Notes under the pieces: model-generated | What the model was told of the DNA's origin: nothing | Database searches by the model: none | Seen by the model: the letters and a program-made list of their open reading frames with translations, nothing else | Assembly: GCA_036023115.1 (NCBI GenBank) | Contig: JAYKKT010000074.1 | Location: 7,642,001 to 7,706,000 of the forward strand | Source: Brasenia schreberi | Taxonomy: Eukaryota; Streptophyta; Magnoliopsida; Nymphaeales; Cabombaceae | Reading direction: 5' to 3' | DNA: 64,000 nucleotides | Position numbers and translations under genes: made by a program | Shown here: positions 36,955 to 50,200 of the stretch, piece by piece | Position numbering within the stretch: position 1 is the stretch's first letter | Layout: every line of letters begins with the position of its first letter

Positions 36955-39900
36955 GGTAGTGATTCATCATCAAAAGAAACAATATAATCGAGGGTCACTA
37001 TTAGGAGCTGATACTGTTAGAACCTGTATTTTGAGTCTAAATCTTTTCTGCGTATGATGAAAAAATCAGCTCCATTCTGAACTTAAAACTGACCTAATTG
37101 GATTATCTGGAAATAAGGCAACCTACCAAATTTTGAAAAAAGAGAGGAAGAGAGAGGGTCTGAATTAATCCTTCTTTTTCTTTTTTGGAAGGGCGGAATT
37201 GTTAGTTTTTATCGATTCAATCAGAATCGGCCGGCAACAATGCTTGGAGCAATGGTAAAGTACTTTTGACCATGATTGTGAAAGGAAGTACTACTCAATG
37301 CACCCATCTCCGGCGCCGGAATTGAAGGGATTACATCGGGAACAGGGGAGTATTTGACGCCATATTATGCGGAACCGGTTCACCGACTGCATTCAATTCA
37401 AACTCCACATCTCACTAAACGTGATCCTCCTTACTTGAAAAGGCCAACATGATCCAACAGCGCCTACGCATAATGTCATGTTGATATCATTGATATATAC
37501 GCACCATCATCTATGTACCAAGAAGAGAGAAAACATGCATTATTATTATTATTATTATTATTATATTACTGTTAGCTTCCATTAGACTTGCGCCAACTCC
37601 GCGTTTGGTGACGTTTTCACCCTCCATCTCCAGTGCCAATCTCAAACAAGGAGGACGACTGCGCTTGGCAGCTGACGGCCGGAAAAGAAAACTCCTTATG
37701 ATCTCAAATATGATGAATTATCAAGTTAAGAAAAAACCTTGAAAATCCAATTAATGTTTTAAGGGAGTAATTAGTGAAAAGGGTTTCTCGTCACAGAAAA
37801 GAAAAAAATCATAATCTTGAGTCGTCTCAAGCAACAAATTCAGGACGGAGGGCAAGCAATCCATAATGGCCACGGTGAGCCATGAATGCTTGCCACTGCT
37901 GAGAAGCTGAGGCAAGTTATCTGTACGTGAAGTTATTGTAGACGTCGGTACAATGCACAATAATGAGATGATCTGAACCCGGCCGGTTGTCCGTGAAAGA
38001 ATTACCGCTCCTCACTGGGTGCATATATGGTAGACTATCACCCTTGACATTTTCAGCAGTTTTGTCGTAACCGAGACGTATCGGGCCGGAGTCAAGACAC
38101 TGATATCTGGCTCAGGCCTGCTACGTTCCACTAGCACAAATCTGGGTTTTCCGGCGGTTTTGAAAAACACTATTTCTGGTTGCTCAAACCGTCGGAAATA
38201 AGAATAGATATTGATTCTAGCAGTTCTTTTTCTATCATCGGAATTATTTTTCGATATATTTCGGCGGCTTGAATCATGGTTATTGCCCTTTGACTTACTT
38301 ACCAGTATTTTATTCAATTTTCCTAGTTTAAAATTCTCAAATTTGAGTTGAATATTCGATTCATTAGTCATTAACTGTGGATTCTAGATCTTGGCATGTA
38401 ACACACACACATACGCCAACATCTTAATGCTGAGGCTTCCCATTAGGTATGTAAGACCAGCTGAATGAGCAAGCTGTAGTTGTCTGTTACTGGTCAAGCT
38501 TGATTTCCATTTTGGCTCAACCTCGAGTGAAACCAATACAATATGTAATTAAATTTGGAGAACCAAACTAAAACCTTACAAGTCGTAAAACTGAACCAAG
38601 TTGCACCATCGCTTTCAGTTGGGGTCGAACCCAAATCTTGGTTCATTACGTTTCAGCACGCCAATGTATGACACGTATAGTGTATAATATGCAATTAACA
38701 CATGATAAGTGAGCTTAGTAAATTATAGGATAAGTTTGTTCACATATAAAATACATAAAACTAGGAATTGTTAGACACCTCATATCACACTCTAGTTGGA
38801 CAATATTTGTTTTTCAGGTGATCACACAAACAACACAAATCGAATTGTTCAACATCAACACAAGAATCTGTCATTTAATGTATATAGGATATTAATGCTT
38901 TGATCATCATCATCTAACATGGACGATAGTGAAGATCAAGCAATGTTTAGCCTGAGAAACTTTCGAGCATCTTCCACTCTCTATAAAATACAACCATATA
39001 TACGAAGACTATACAATCATTACATAGTAGACAAAGGACAAAGCCATCTTTAATTTGCTAAAACAAAACATAATCCTACTCTGAACTGGCTTAATTTGAA
39101 CATTTAAACGACATGAAACTGAAAGAAGTTTCAACTTCGATGATACTTGCACACTAGACGGGTTTGATTCTAATGGTTCAGTATAAAGATTCAAACCCGT
39201 ACACCAAACCAACAAAACAAGATGCAAATGGAACCGAACCAAACCTTGAAGCAAGAAAACCAAACCCAACCACGGGTTTGGATTAGTTTAATTGGTTAAC
39301 TTATTGCTTGGCTTCGTTCTTTGAACACAACTGGTCATTGAAGACGAAAACAAATCTTCTACCACGAGCTAATTGTTCTTCTTTGCAAACCATTGATTTC
39401 TTATGCAAGTTTACGTTCAAACTAGTTATCCATGCCTTTCTTTGCTTGCATTTATGCACATAATTATCACATTAACTCACGTAAACAAACTAAAATGAGC
39501 AATATAAACCGAACCATGTTCAAAACCACGAGATTTTACTATGCTCCTGTGCAGGGGGTGGATCTAGAAATTATTTTAGGGTGGGGTGAATAGCCCCTCG
39601 AATGGTTTAGATGGGGAGAATCATGTATTATACTGTATGGATCCAACCTTAGGCCACAAGTTTTAAGTTGATTTTTGAAATTTAGTGTGAGATGGATGCT
39701 CCACCTCGGATCAATGTAGATCGACCATTGCTCCTGCGATGGTGAACATGATTGAGCAACCCAAACCATGACCCGTTCTCCTCATTCGTGTTGGATCCAA
39801 CTAGTGAGCGTGTAGCAAGCACATCAAATTGTGCGTATGGTCCCTTGGGCGAACTAATCTGTTGCTAGATGTGGTCTTTATCGTTTGAACAGCCTGGTGC

Positions 39901-40299
39901 TGCTGATCCATTGAAATAAATAACTCTCTGAAACTTCAACAATTTGCACGTCCTCATTTTCAGCCACACGATCGGAACCAACATCTTGAGTCGTATATGA
40001 AAATATAGTCTTGTGACCAAGTGTATTCTTCTAGCTAGGAAATGAAGCTGCTTAATGGGAGATGCTAGATATCATTTCATATAAGACCCTACTAGATGAT
40101 ATGTGATGTTCTGCGATCGCATGAATGGCACATATCAAGTTACCCACTAATACGGGATTTGAGGTCATTTAATGCACATGGGTGCATTTAAATGCTATTC
40201 GGGATGGGTACTTTGATCACCACTGTTCGATAGAACAAACTGACAAATATAATGATCAAGTAATGTTTAGCGTGGCTAATAGGTCTCACTCTTTCCCTC

Positions 40300-40660
<361 letters not shown>

Positions 40661-40677
40661 CGCACGTAAAATGTACA

Positions 40678-40832
40678 TACATTGTTCAATGCACATTATA
40701 TTGTGTTAGTGTTTAATATATATATATATACATATAATGTACATACACATTATATTGTTTTAGTGTTTAATATATATATATATATATTGTACATACACAT
40801 TGTTCAATGCACATTATATTGTTTTAATGTTT
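40678..40832. repeat. Three-unit tandem repeat of about 55 bp
   Basis: The unit is ACATACACATTGTTCAATGC, ACATTATATTGTTTTAGTG, TTTAATATATATATA. Three imperfect copies; the middle one lacks the GTTCAATGC part. Directly follows the microsatellite of MITE copy F. Confidence 0.8.
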
Positions 40833-41801
40833 ACCTAACACAACTAAGAGGTCACCTAATTCCAACTAAACAAAGCATGAAAATCATGCATTCTCCGTGA
40901 CATTGTTGCACAAATCATGCAGCCAAACACAAAAGTCATTCGCATGGAACGTGCACTTCTAATGTGGTTGTTGCGCAGATTACGCTTAATTGGACTGTTG
41001 GCCTCTCTTTCCTTTCCCATCTCTTCATCTGTACGCAACCATCTCTCATATAGACAGGATTTATGCGGTCTGGTGCGTCTAATTCTCACCAACCCAATAT
41101 CAACAAATTGCTGTGTTAATGTAAAGTGTGCATTTGAAGATTAAGTGGGAAATGAGAGAAAGGAAACCCAAAAAGCAGCAGTTACGATGGCAACAAGGAG
41201 AGCGTAAACGTTTAATTTTCAAAACAGAAAACATTAATAACGATAATAAATGTGTGATCAGAAAGTACTTAGCGTTACTATGGAAAAATAAAAGAGAAGG
41301 AATCATCAATAAAAGTTGCCAACCAGAAGAGAAGTGTAAAAATTAATGTCGCCGAAGAACTCCACAAGTCGTGAGTTCGATACCTGGGGCGTGCATGCCT
41401 GGTTTCGCCTCCCTATTCAAAACTCCACAAGTTGCAGATCGTGTTTTCTCATTTTCTTCCAATACTCTTGAAGCCTTTCTCGGACTCTTTTCTTCAAGCG
41501 TTTCGGATCTAATTTCTCACAATCAGTCTCAAAAATGGAAAGTTGAAACAGAAAATTTCTCTTGTGAATTCCTTGGCCACATGTGACAATCACCTATAAG
41601 TCTTCCATTTAAGGTGTATATATATAACTTAATCATGCAATCTTTGCAACATCCACACTTATATTCACGTTTTGTTTTTGGGACACGATTATTATTTAGA
41701 AACTATAAAAGTATTTAAAAATATAAAAGATACTCTTATATTATGCGTTCAAAAATAAAAGATGGGCGTGAGAATTTATATGTCATTGGTTGTAGGACCC
41801 T

Positions 41802-42066
41802 CTTTATATATATATATAAATAAAGAGAAAGAGAACTTGATAAATGCACACTCATATATCTAGTTAAATATTTCTACTATTAGGATCAAACGACCAATGG
41901 TCAAGATTTAAATTTTAACAAGTGAAAAATACTATTGTACTTTCTGTTTTTGTTTTAAAACATAATATGTACTAAATATTTTTAAAATTTAAATCTTCAT
42001 CATTGATCAAACTGAAAAAATATTTAATAAAGTATCCACATAGATTATGCTCTCTCTATATAAAGA
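41802..42066. repeat. MITE with microsatellite termini (copy G)
   Basis: TATATATATATAAATAAAGAG start with AAAGAGAACTTG, then ATTTAAATTTTAACAAGTG and its mirror TTTAAAATTTAAATCTTCATC, and ATTATGCTCTCTCTATATA end. Its right terminal repeat overlaps the left one of copy H. Confidence 0.7.
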
Positions 42067-42268
42067 GAGAAAGAGACTGGTGTATGCTAGCACCTTTACG
42101 TGCTAACAAATTCCAACCATGTATCTTTAGTGATGAATGATTGAAATTTAAAACTAAAAAATAAAAGTTCAAATGTGAATAAAGTAAATCTATTTTTGAA
42201 GATGGATGGTTGAGATTTGTTTAAATTTGTTAACACAATGCTAGCATATACCACTTTTAGTCTCTTTC
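42057..42268. repeat. MITE with microsatellite termini (copy H, best preserved)
   Basis: Left end TATATAAAGAGAGAAAGAG then ACTGGTGTATGCTAGCA. The reverse complement of the right end is TATATATAGGGAAAGAG then ACTAAAAGTGGTATATGCTAGCA. The roughly 36-bp terminal inverted repeats thus begin with a TA/GA-rich tract and finish with a conserved GTATATGCTAGCA. The interior is AT-rich without coding. This copy defines the family ends. Confidence 0.8.
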
Positions 42269-42415
42269 CCTATATATAATAAGAGATGATAAACACATTT
42301 TCATAGGATACTGTACTAGACGATCTATATCATTCTTATGATTACATGGACTTCTTCATTTAAATGCTACTATACTTTGATGTAATGTTTAGTATCAAAA
42401 GATTGTCTAAAAATT

Positions 42416-42418
<3 letters not shown>

Positions 42419-42472
<54 letters not shown>
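42419..42472. repeat. (CT)n(TA)n compound microsatellite
   Basis: CT run (42419-42448) followed by TA run (42449-42472), then AAATAAATATTC. Probably one end of another degraded MITE. Confidence 0.9.
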
Positions 42473-42480
<8 letters not shown>

Positions 42481-43104
42481 TTCTATAAATGATATTTTTT
42501 AAATATTAATCACTCAAAAGCAATAGGCCAACGAGTATATAGCATAGGTGGGCATGGTTTTGACCCACGTGCATCCAACCTGGCTTTTTAGATTGAGAGC
42601 GGGTTGTAGGATTGGCTCTACAATCGCCACCCTTATTCTCGGTCTTACTTCCAAAGCCCCACATGGAACCTTGTGCGCCCATAAAGAAGAGAAAGGTTAA
42701 TATGCATACATACATACATAGACCCGAGTAGTATCTTTGAAAAAATATGTACATGAATGTTGCCTTTTTCGTCTGGGTAAGGACAAGCACACTTCATGTG
42801 TTATCACATTGCATTAAATGCACCCATATGCCCCTTCATTTGCTCCGCTGTAATAACCCTCAACATTTTCTTTTCCTCTACAAAATAAAATAGTGCAAAA
42901 AAACAATAATTAGTACACCCCAAATGCAAAAGATGACACTAGTTTTAGAGTCGGATTAGGCTTATCTCATTCCTGCGTGGCTGATCATCTCACCCGACTT
43001 AGGTATTGTCCCAACCCGAGTTCGCTCGTGGACCAAGAGAGAGAGTATTGGATCCAAAGCAGCAACGTTCCCGTTTGCTCGCAATCCGAGTTCACCCGGA
43101 CACT

Positions 43105-43160
43105 AGTTCGCTCAACTCACAGGATGCAGGTCATGAGTTCGATTCCAGGGGTATTATCCA
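43105..43160 (+). repeat. tRNA-like SINE fragment
   Basis: TTCGCTCAACTCACAGGATGC followed by TCATGAGTTCGATTCCAGGGG. A strong B-box (GAGTTCGATTCC), with a linker shared with the other fragments. The A-box is weak. A similar B-box-only remnant lies at 41355-41400 (GTGAGTTCGATACCTGGGG). Confidence 0.4.
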
Positions 43161-43984
43161 AGTCGTTGTAACAAATATCCATACTACCTTAAGCGTGTAC
43201 TTTCTTGCTTCATCAGTTCACATCAAATAAAAAATTCTGGTTTGAACTTGTAACAGAGGATTGGTCTTAGTTATTCTGTGCAAAATTTATTACCAGGATA
43301 ATTCTTTAATATATGTTAATGCAAGATAGTCAAGCCGTATTAACGAACAAATTAATTGTTTGAGTTTTCAAGATTAATACGGACGTTAGGCTGCTTGGAT
43401 CTAAAAGGTCAATGCCTAGAACAATACTAAAAAATTCCCAAGCCCCCCTTTTGAGTCTTGACCAAGAAGACCATGCAAGGCATTGGTTTAGTTGGAAGCT
43501 ATTGACTTTGTTCGACTCATCTGCTCTCTCTAAAAAACACAAGTGCATACTCGATGCTTAGAAAGATATGCTAATTCATCGCGATCGAACCCGGTCTAGA
43601 CCGAGTCAGCTTGAGCTTGGTTGAGTCGGCAAGTCCATTTAAATTTCTATAAAATATGAGGAAATAATACGAATTATATTAAATGGATGCACGGGGGAAG
43701 GAGGTGTGTGGGGTTTGACCATGTCCGAGGGCCGTGAGTCAAGGGTGGTGCCGGGTCCGGGTCTCCTCGCTCGACCCGCCAACTTGCGCCAACCCATGAT
43801 GAGTCCCACGCGCACCTTGTAGTCGCTCGAAGAGAAAAGCTAACCAACGAACGCATCCCTCTTTCCCGTAGCTTGAATTTGCGGTGCGATACGGGCCGCC
43901 GGATTCGATGAGGTGAGGGAAATCGTGCGTGAGAGATCTGCTCGTACCGGAACTCGAGCGCTTGTCATCGGTATTCGAAGGCTT

Positions 43985-44219
43985 CTCCCTTTTCTCCCTC
44001 CCTCCCTCTCTCTCTCTCTCTCACTGTCAGTCTCTCGCCTGGAACAGTTCCATTGCTCCATTCCTTCGGTGTCTTTTTCTTAATCGGCTGACGTGATTCT
44101 CTTTCCGTTTTCCGACGTGTTTTGTCCCTGTTTCCGGCCTTATCACGTACGGGGAACCCGACGGTTTCACTAATCACCGTCATAGTTCCTATCAATTATG
44201 CGCTTCTGACCGGTCACCA
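43985..44219 (+). promoter_or_regulatory. Probable 5' leader of CRK with CT-rich tract
   Basis: Directly upstream of the CRK start codon lies a pyrimidine-rich stretch (about 43985-44040, mostly CCT and CT repeats), followed by about 180 bases of more balanced sequence. CT-rich leaders next to the start of transcription are common in plant genes. No convincing TATA box was seen, so the transcription start is not fixed. Confidence 0.4.
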
Positions 44220-47200
44220 ATGGGACAGTGTTACGGGAAGAACATCGCAGCGGACGATGACGATGCCGCAGTCCGGCCGGTATCCGCATCCGGAAACGGA
44301 GTCGCCGCTCGGGTTGCAACTCCAGTCCACTCGTCGTCCGCGAGTCCCTGGCCAAGCCCGTACCCGTTCGGGGCCAGCCCGCTGCCGAATGCGGGGGCAA
44401 CACCGGCTAGCCCGTTGCCTGCCGGAGTGTCACCCTCTCCTGCTAGGACTTCGACCCCGAAGAGGTTTTTCCGACGGCCGTTTCCTCCGCCGTCTCCGGC
44501 GAAACATATCAAGGCGTCTCTCGCGAAGCGAATGGGGCCAGCTAAGCCGAAGGAAGGACCGATCCCGGAGGACAGTGGAGAGGGTGAGCGGCCACTAGAC
44601 AAGAGTTTTGGCTATAGCAAGAATTTCGCGGCGAAGTATGAGTTGGGGAAGGAGGTTGGAAGAGGCCATTTCGGACACACTTGCTCCGCTAGGGCTCGCA
44701 AGGGAGATATCAAAGGTCAAATCGTTGCCGTGAAGATCGTTTCCAAGGCTAAGGTATGTCTTTGATCTTAGTGGAACTTGATGTCTGTTTCTGAATGAAC
44801 GAATTCTTCGGAAAAGGACAAACTCTTCTTTTTTCCTCAAATTCCGTGTGTCGCGAAAGAAGGAGAGTTCTTGGCGTTGCTCTATCGATCCGGTGGCTAT
44901 CTCGATTGGAGCAGGTGAATTAGGGATGGATCTGTGTAGATACAAAGTGTCTTTTCTCGTGAAAGATTGTCTCTTCGTTGTTCAGATTATTGTTCTTGTT
45001 CTATGAACTGATCTTTCGAACTTCTGATTGATCGACAGTCCAACGTTATTGTCCTTCCCTTGTGCTTTTCTTGATCATATCTGAACTTTTGTTTATTTTT
45101 TAATGTTTTTCATTTTCTAATGGGGCTTTTAGAGTGTCTTGATTATGTTTTAGTGGTGTTATGTACCGCAACGATATCCGATGTTTGTATGACAAATCTG
45201 CACCATGTTTTGTTACCAGTCATTGAATGATATTGTGCTTTACTGACGCACGGTAGCATGCGTTACATAAAGTCGTCGCTCACATGCATGCATTTATTGT
45301 TTAGTTAACTGGGACAGATTATATTTAGTGGTGGTATCTTAATATATGGATCCACATATTCGCTCTTACTGGTGCCATTCTGAGACAGTGTTATGGCACT
45401 GCATGAGTTATTGAATTCAGCGGGTTTATAAGAGAAACTGTGTTCTCTGAAAGCCGTGTAGCTGGAATCACTGTTGTCTGACGCGTATGGTATCGTATAT
45501 CGCTGGGCTCCACGATACGGGCGTATCTTATAGTATCGTACTTTAATATTAAAATAATACAAAAATTAATAAAAATTAGTAAAAAATTGAAAAAGATAAG
45601 GAAAAAGTCAGGAAAAATCTGATAATTGCTTTAAATTCATATAATGTAAGTTTAGTACAGATTGAGCATTCAACATTGAACAATTGCATCCAAATTTACA
45701 TATTTTGAATCCAAAAAATAAAATAGAGACATAGTTTCAGTTACATATAATGTTACATTTTACAAATTGTAATCAGGATCATCAACTAAATAATCTTCAT
45801 CTTCTCCTTGTTGCATATCCTCATCATCATTAGCCACACCCACACCTTTTTCTTCAAAATCAAATTCTTCGTCTCCATAATGTTGTTGCGCTCCTTCCAA
45901 ATTAATCCAGGCAACGTCTTCTTCTGTTAGGAGGGCATTTTCTTCAGTGTCTTCCATAACCCAATCTTCTAATATATCAAAATTATCCAAACTTATTGGA
46001 TCGAACTGACTTTCTTCTCTATTTACTTTTTTTAATTGTCTACGACACAAACAAAGATAAACAATTAGTAAGTAATATTAACAATTGAAAACTGAAGTTA
46101 AATAATATTGAATTGAAAATTTGAAAGTAATACAACATTACCTTTCACCAAGGCGCATGTTACAACGAATATAAACCAAATCATTAAGCCTTTTGTGTTC
46201 CAACCTATTGCGCTTTTTTATATGGATGTGTTCAAAAACACTTCAATTTCTTTCACAACCTGTTGCACTACAGGCTTGGCTTAAGACTCTAACTACAAAA
46301 TCTCTAAGGTTTGGACAATCACTTCCAAACCTATTCCACCATACATCTGTAAAAAAAATATAAACATTAGAGACATAATAATCCACAGTAATGTAAGATG
46401 CAACTTAAATATAAAAATAAACAATATACCTGGACGCATCGTAGAGCGATTGCGAATTGCAACAGGCAAACCCATCAAGTGAAGAGCATTATCATATATC
46501 TCCATCTCTCGGTGTATCGCATTTGCTATGCTCTCATCAGGGACTAATCTATCGATTCATTCAATAATTCCTCGATTAACCTCACCGTTCCTTTTGAAGG
46601 TTGTTGAGTACCTTAATGATGGGTTTAGATAGTAGGCTGCTCCATGAATAGGCTGATGCAATTGTTTATTCCATCTACTATCAATTATTTTCCACACGGG
46701 CACATAATCTCTTTTTTTTCCATTAAAGTTATTTCTGATCGCTTCTTTTGCCCTGTCCATGGCTTCATAAAGGTAGCCCATAGATGGTTTCTCCTCGCTG
46801 TCAGCCAATCTCAAAACTTTCACTAAAGGACAAGTAATTTTCAATAATCTGATACATGCATTCCAAAATGAACTTCTAAAAACCGTTTCTGCAATCTCAT
46901 TTAACTTTCCGTTCCTTCTATTTTGAGGCAACACTGCAAATTGTTGTCACTCATCTAAGGAGAACATTCTCTTTAAAGCTTGTTTCTGTCTCACAATACT
47001 CTGTACAGATAAGAAGTTTGTTGCGAACCGAGTTGCAGCTGTGCGAAGAAGCTCTGCACCTTCTGTGTATCTCTTCATCATACACAAAACAAATGCATGG
47101 TTGTAAATGAATTTTGTAATATCTTGGCAACACTCAGTTGCTGCCTTTATTTCATCCATCTCACCAATGTCCTCGAGGATGAGATCTAAACAATGGGCTG

Positions 47201-50200
47201 CATATGGTGTCCAGTAGAAAGTCCCATAAATATCAGCTAACTCCTTTCCAACTGCTTTGTAGTTAGCTGCATTATCTGTAATCAATTGGACTACATTTTC
47301 TAGCTCAACCTCCTGTATAACCTTATCAAATTCCTCTCGTAGGATCTCTGCAGTGTGCCTCTCCTCTGACATATCTAGAGATCTCAAAAACATGAGTCCT
47401 TTAGGACAATATACAAGAAAGTTTAGCAATGTCCTTCCTCGCCTATCGGTCCATTCATCTGCCATGATAGTGCATCCTGTTTCCTTTCACGATTGTCTCA
47501 AAGTCGAACAGTATTATTGCACTTCAATCACGGTATGATCTAATATCTTCCCTCTCAACTTCTGATAAGAGGGCATCCTGTATCCTGGACCAATGTTAGC
47601 AATTGCATCTGCCATTGCTTGAAAATAAAAACTTTTTGCTGCATTAAATGGAATGCATGCATCATAAAACCATCTGCCCACTGCAAGGTTTGCTTGATCA
47701 TACAGTTGTTCTGAAGCCATAGCAGCACAAATTCCTGGCTGAGCACCAAGTGTAGTGGAAGGAGGAAAGAACGAATGTATGCTAGAAAAAGAAGCTCTTT
47801 CTCTACTCCTTCCTGAACTTCCTCTTCTGCCACCTCCAAAGTCTTCAGTTGCAACCCTCTTTCTCCTACTAGGTGCTTGCGAACTGCTACTACCAATATA
47901 TGTTCTAGCATCTGAAGGCAAACTATCAGTGAATCCAACTCCAGTGGCAGTAGCATCATCAGCTTCTTCACACATCTGGAAATCATCCTTTTGTTGTCTC
48001 CTTTCCTGTATGCTCTCAATCATCTGCAAGTATTGCCATTTAATACCTTCTGGCACACTTCTAACTCTGCCTGTGCATGGAGCAACTTCTTTCCTGGTTC
48101 CTGCTAGGTGGTGTTTCAACCTTAAAATTCCACCACTAATCACCTTTTCACAAAATAAACATATGATTTTTAACCTTGAACCCTCAACTGGTATACCCCA
48201 CTGGCATGCCGGATCATCAGACTTTGAATGAGAGTCTCTTCCACCCCTTCCTGTCATCTCAATGGAGTACTTTAATTCAAACAAAAACCTGAAAATAAAA
48301 GCACTTCGTAAATCCCCCAATCTTCAAATAACACTCAAATCGAGTGTCTCCCACTTCATGAATGCAATAAAAATCGTATATACACACTTAATAACTTCAT
48401 ATTTTGTCATTAAAAAAAAACCGAAATAACACAAAAAACAATAAATATAAAGGAAAAAAATAGAAAAAATATTAAAAATATACCAAAATCCGAGTTTGGA
48501 GGCTTGCACGAACACCGTAGGGCACGATTTTGGAGCTTTGAACACTAAGGAGGCGAAAACCGGCTCTTAGGGAGCTTGAGGAACCCAAGAGGAGAGAGGA
48601 AACCCGCACAAAATCGCGGGTTTCAGTCGGCCTGGGACCTAAGGGTCCCAGGGCGATACGGTGCGATACGCCCGCACCTGCGATACGGGCCCCCATATCG
48701 TATCGTGGTAGCCCACGATATGATACGTTACGGTGCGATACGGACAACACTGGTTGGAATATTTAGTATTTTGGGTGGTGTGCAGATCGCTGTTACGAGG
48801 ACATGAAATTGATTTAAGAAACAATAAGTGAAACAAAAGGATAGTGTCTAAAATCGTGTATATAATGATACATTAAAAAAAGAGTTGCTTCTATGTGGAA
48901 CGGCTACTCTTATATATTCTTTTGGCAGGATTTGAATTGCAGCGAGAATGTAGTCTCTAGTTTTGAAGGAAATGTTTGGTGATGTATCTAATTAGTGGTG
49001 GATACAGGGGGTAGGATGGAAAGCAGCATGGTTAGTCAGTGTGATACCTCTGAGGCGTGCATGACTGGGATTGTTTCTCTTTCTGACTGAAATTAGAGGA
49101 CAATCACAGGGTTTTGCATATTATGTTTGAGTATGATGAATATACTTCTCATCCCTGGATATTCTGGAGTATTAGTATTCCTGTATCCTGGCCTGGCCGC
49201 ATACCCTGCTTCATGGGGAATACCAGTTTGGCTTTATTCATGTCTTCTTTCCAGTTCCCTTGGCATAAATGAAATGTTTAGCTACACATGGAGTACCTTA
49301 GACTACGGTTTGGACTTTGGACATGAGAAAACCTTGTGCTGTTGATTTGTTTCAACCATAAACCTTGTACATGAATCTTTTGGTAAACTGGTATTCAACC
49401 TTTTATGTTTGTAGGTCATGCTTTTGTTGTCATTCCTGGATAGAAGATACTGTTACCGGACCTGACACGGGCATATTGGGTTTGAGTTGTTTACATTCCC
49501 TCGCTTGACCATTCCTTAAGTATGTTTTGCATCCAGTGTTGGTGGTTAGTAAATACATAACCAGAAGAATGTCAAGGTTTTCTTGGATTTTAATATATTA
49601 CAACAACTAAGCCTTTTCCCATACTAGATGGGGTCGGCTACATTGAATTTTTTGTTTCCATAGAGCTCGATCCTCTGCTATGCTAACAGTTAACTCAACA
49701 TAAGCTAGATCTTGGGATTTTAGTATATTATTTTGATTTATTTGTTTGTAAGCAGGGATTGTTCCTTGTGCCTTTTCTGCTTGCATAAGCTGTGGTTTCA
49801 CTATTCTTGACCGACTTTTATGTTCTAATGAACAATATGCTTAACTTTCTTCTGTTTGACAGATGACAACTGCCATAGCAATCGAAGATGTTCGCAGGGA
49901 GGTTAAGATCTTAAAAGCTTTATCTGGGCATAAACATCTGGTCAAATTTTATGATGCTTGTGAAGATGCCAATAATGTGTACATCGTTATGGAGTATGAT
50001 CTCTGATCTTATATTTGCAGTTATCATATAACAGTGTTGTTTTTCCAGGGTGATTTCATCTCAATTGCTTCTTTTGTTTTCATTTATATTGGATGTATTT
50101 CCTGTTTCCAATACTTTTTTATGGAAAACATTCATCTACTTGCTGGGTGATTTCTTGAATATTCTCAGGTTTTATAGATAGTCACTTATGTTCTGTTTCT

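Noticed and set aside
44231..44602. Minus-strand 123-codon frame over CRK exon 1
   Set aside because: Shadow of the GC-rich first CRK exon. The plus strand has the kinase N-terminus and correct splicing.
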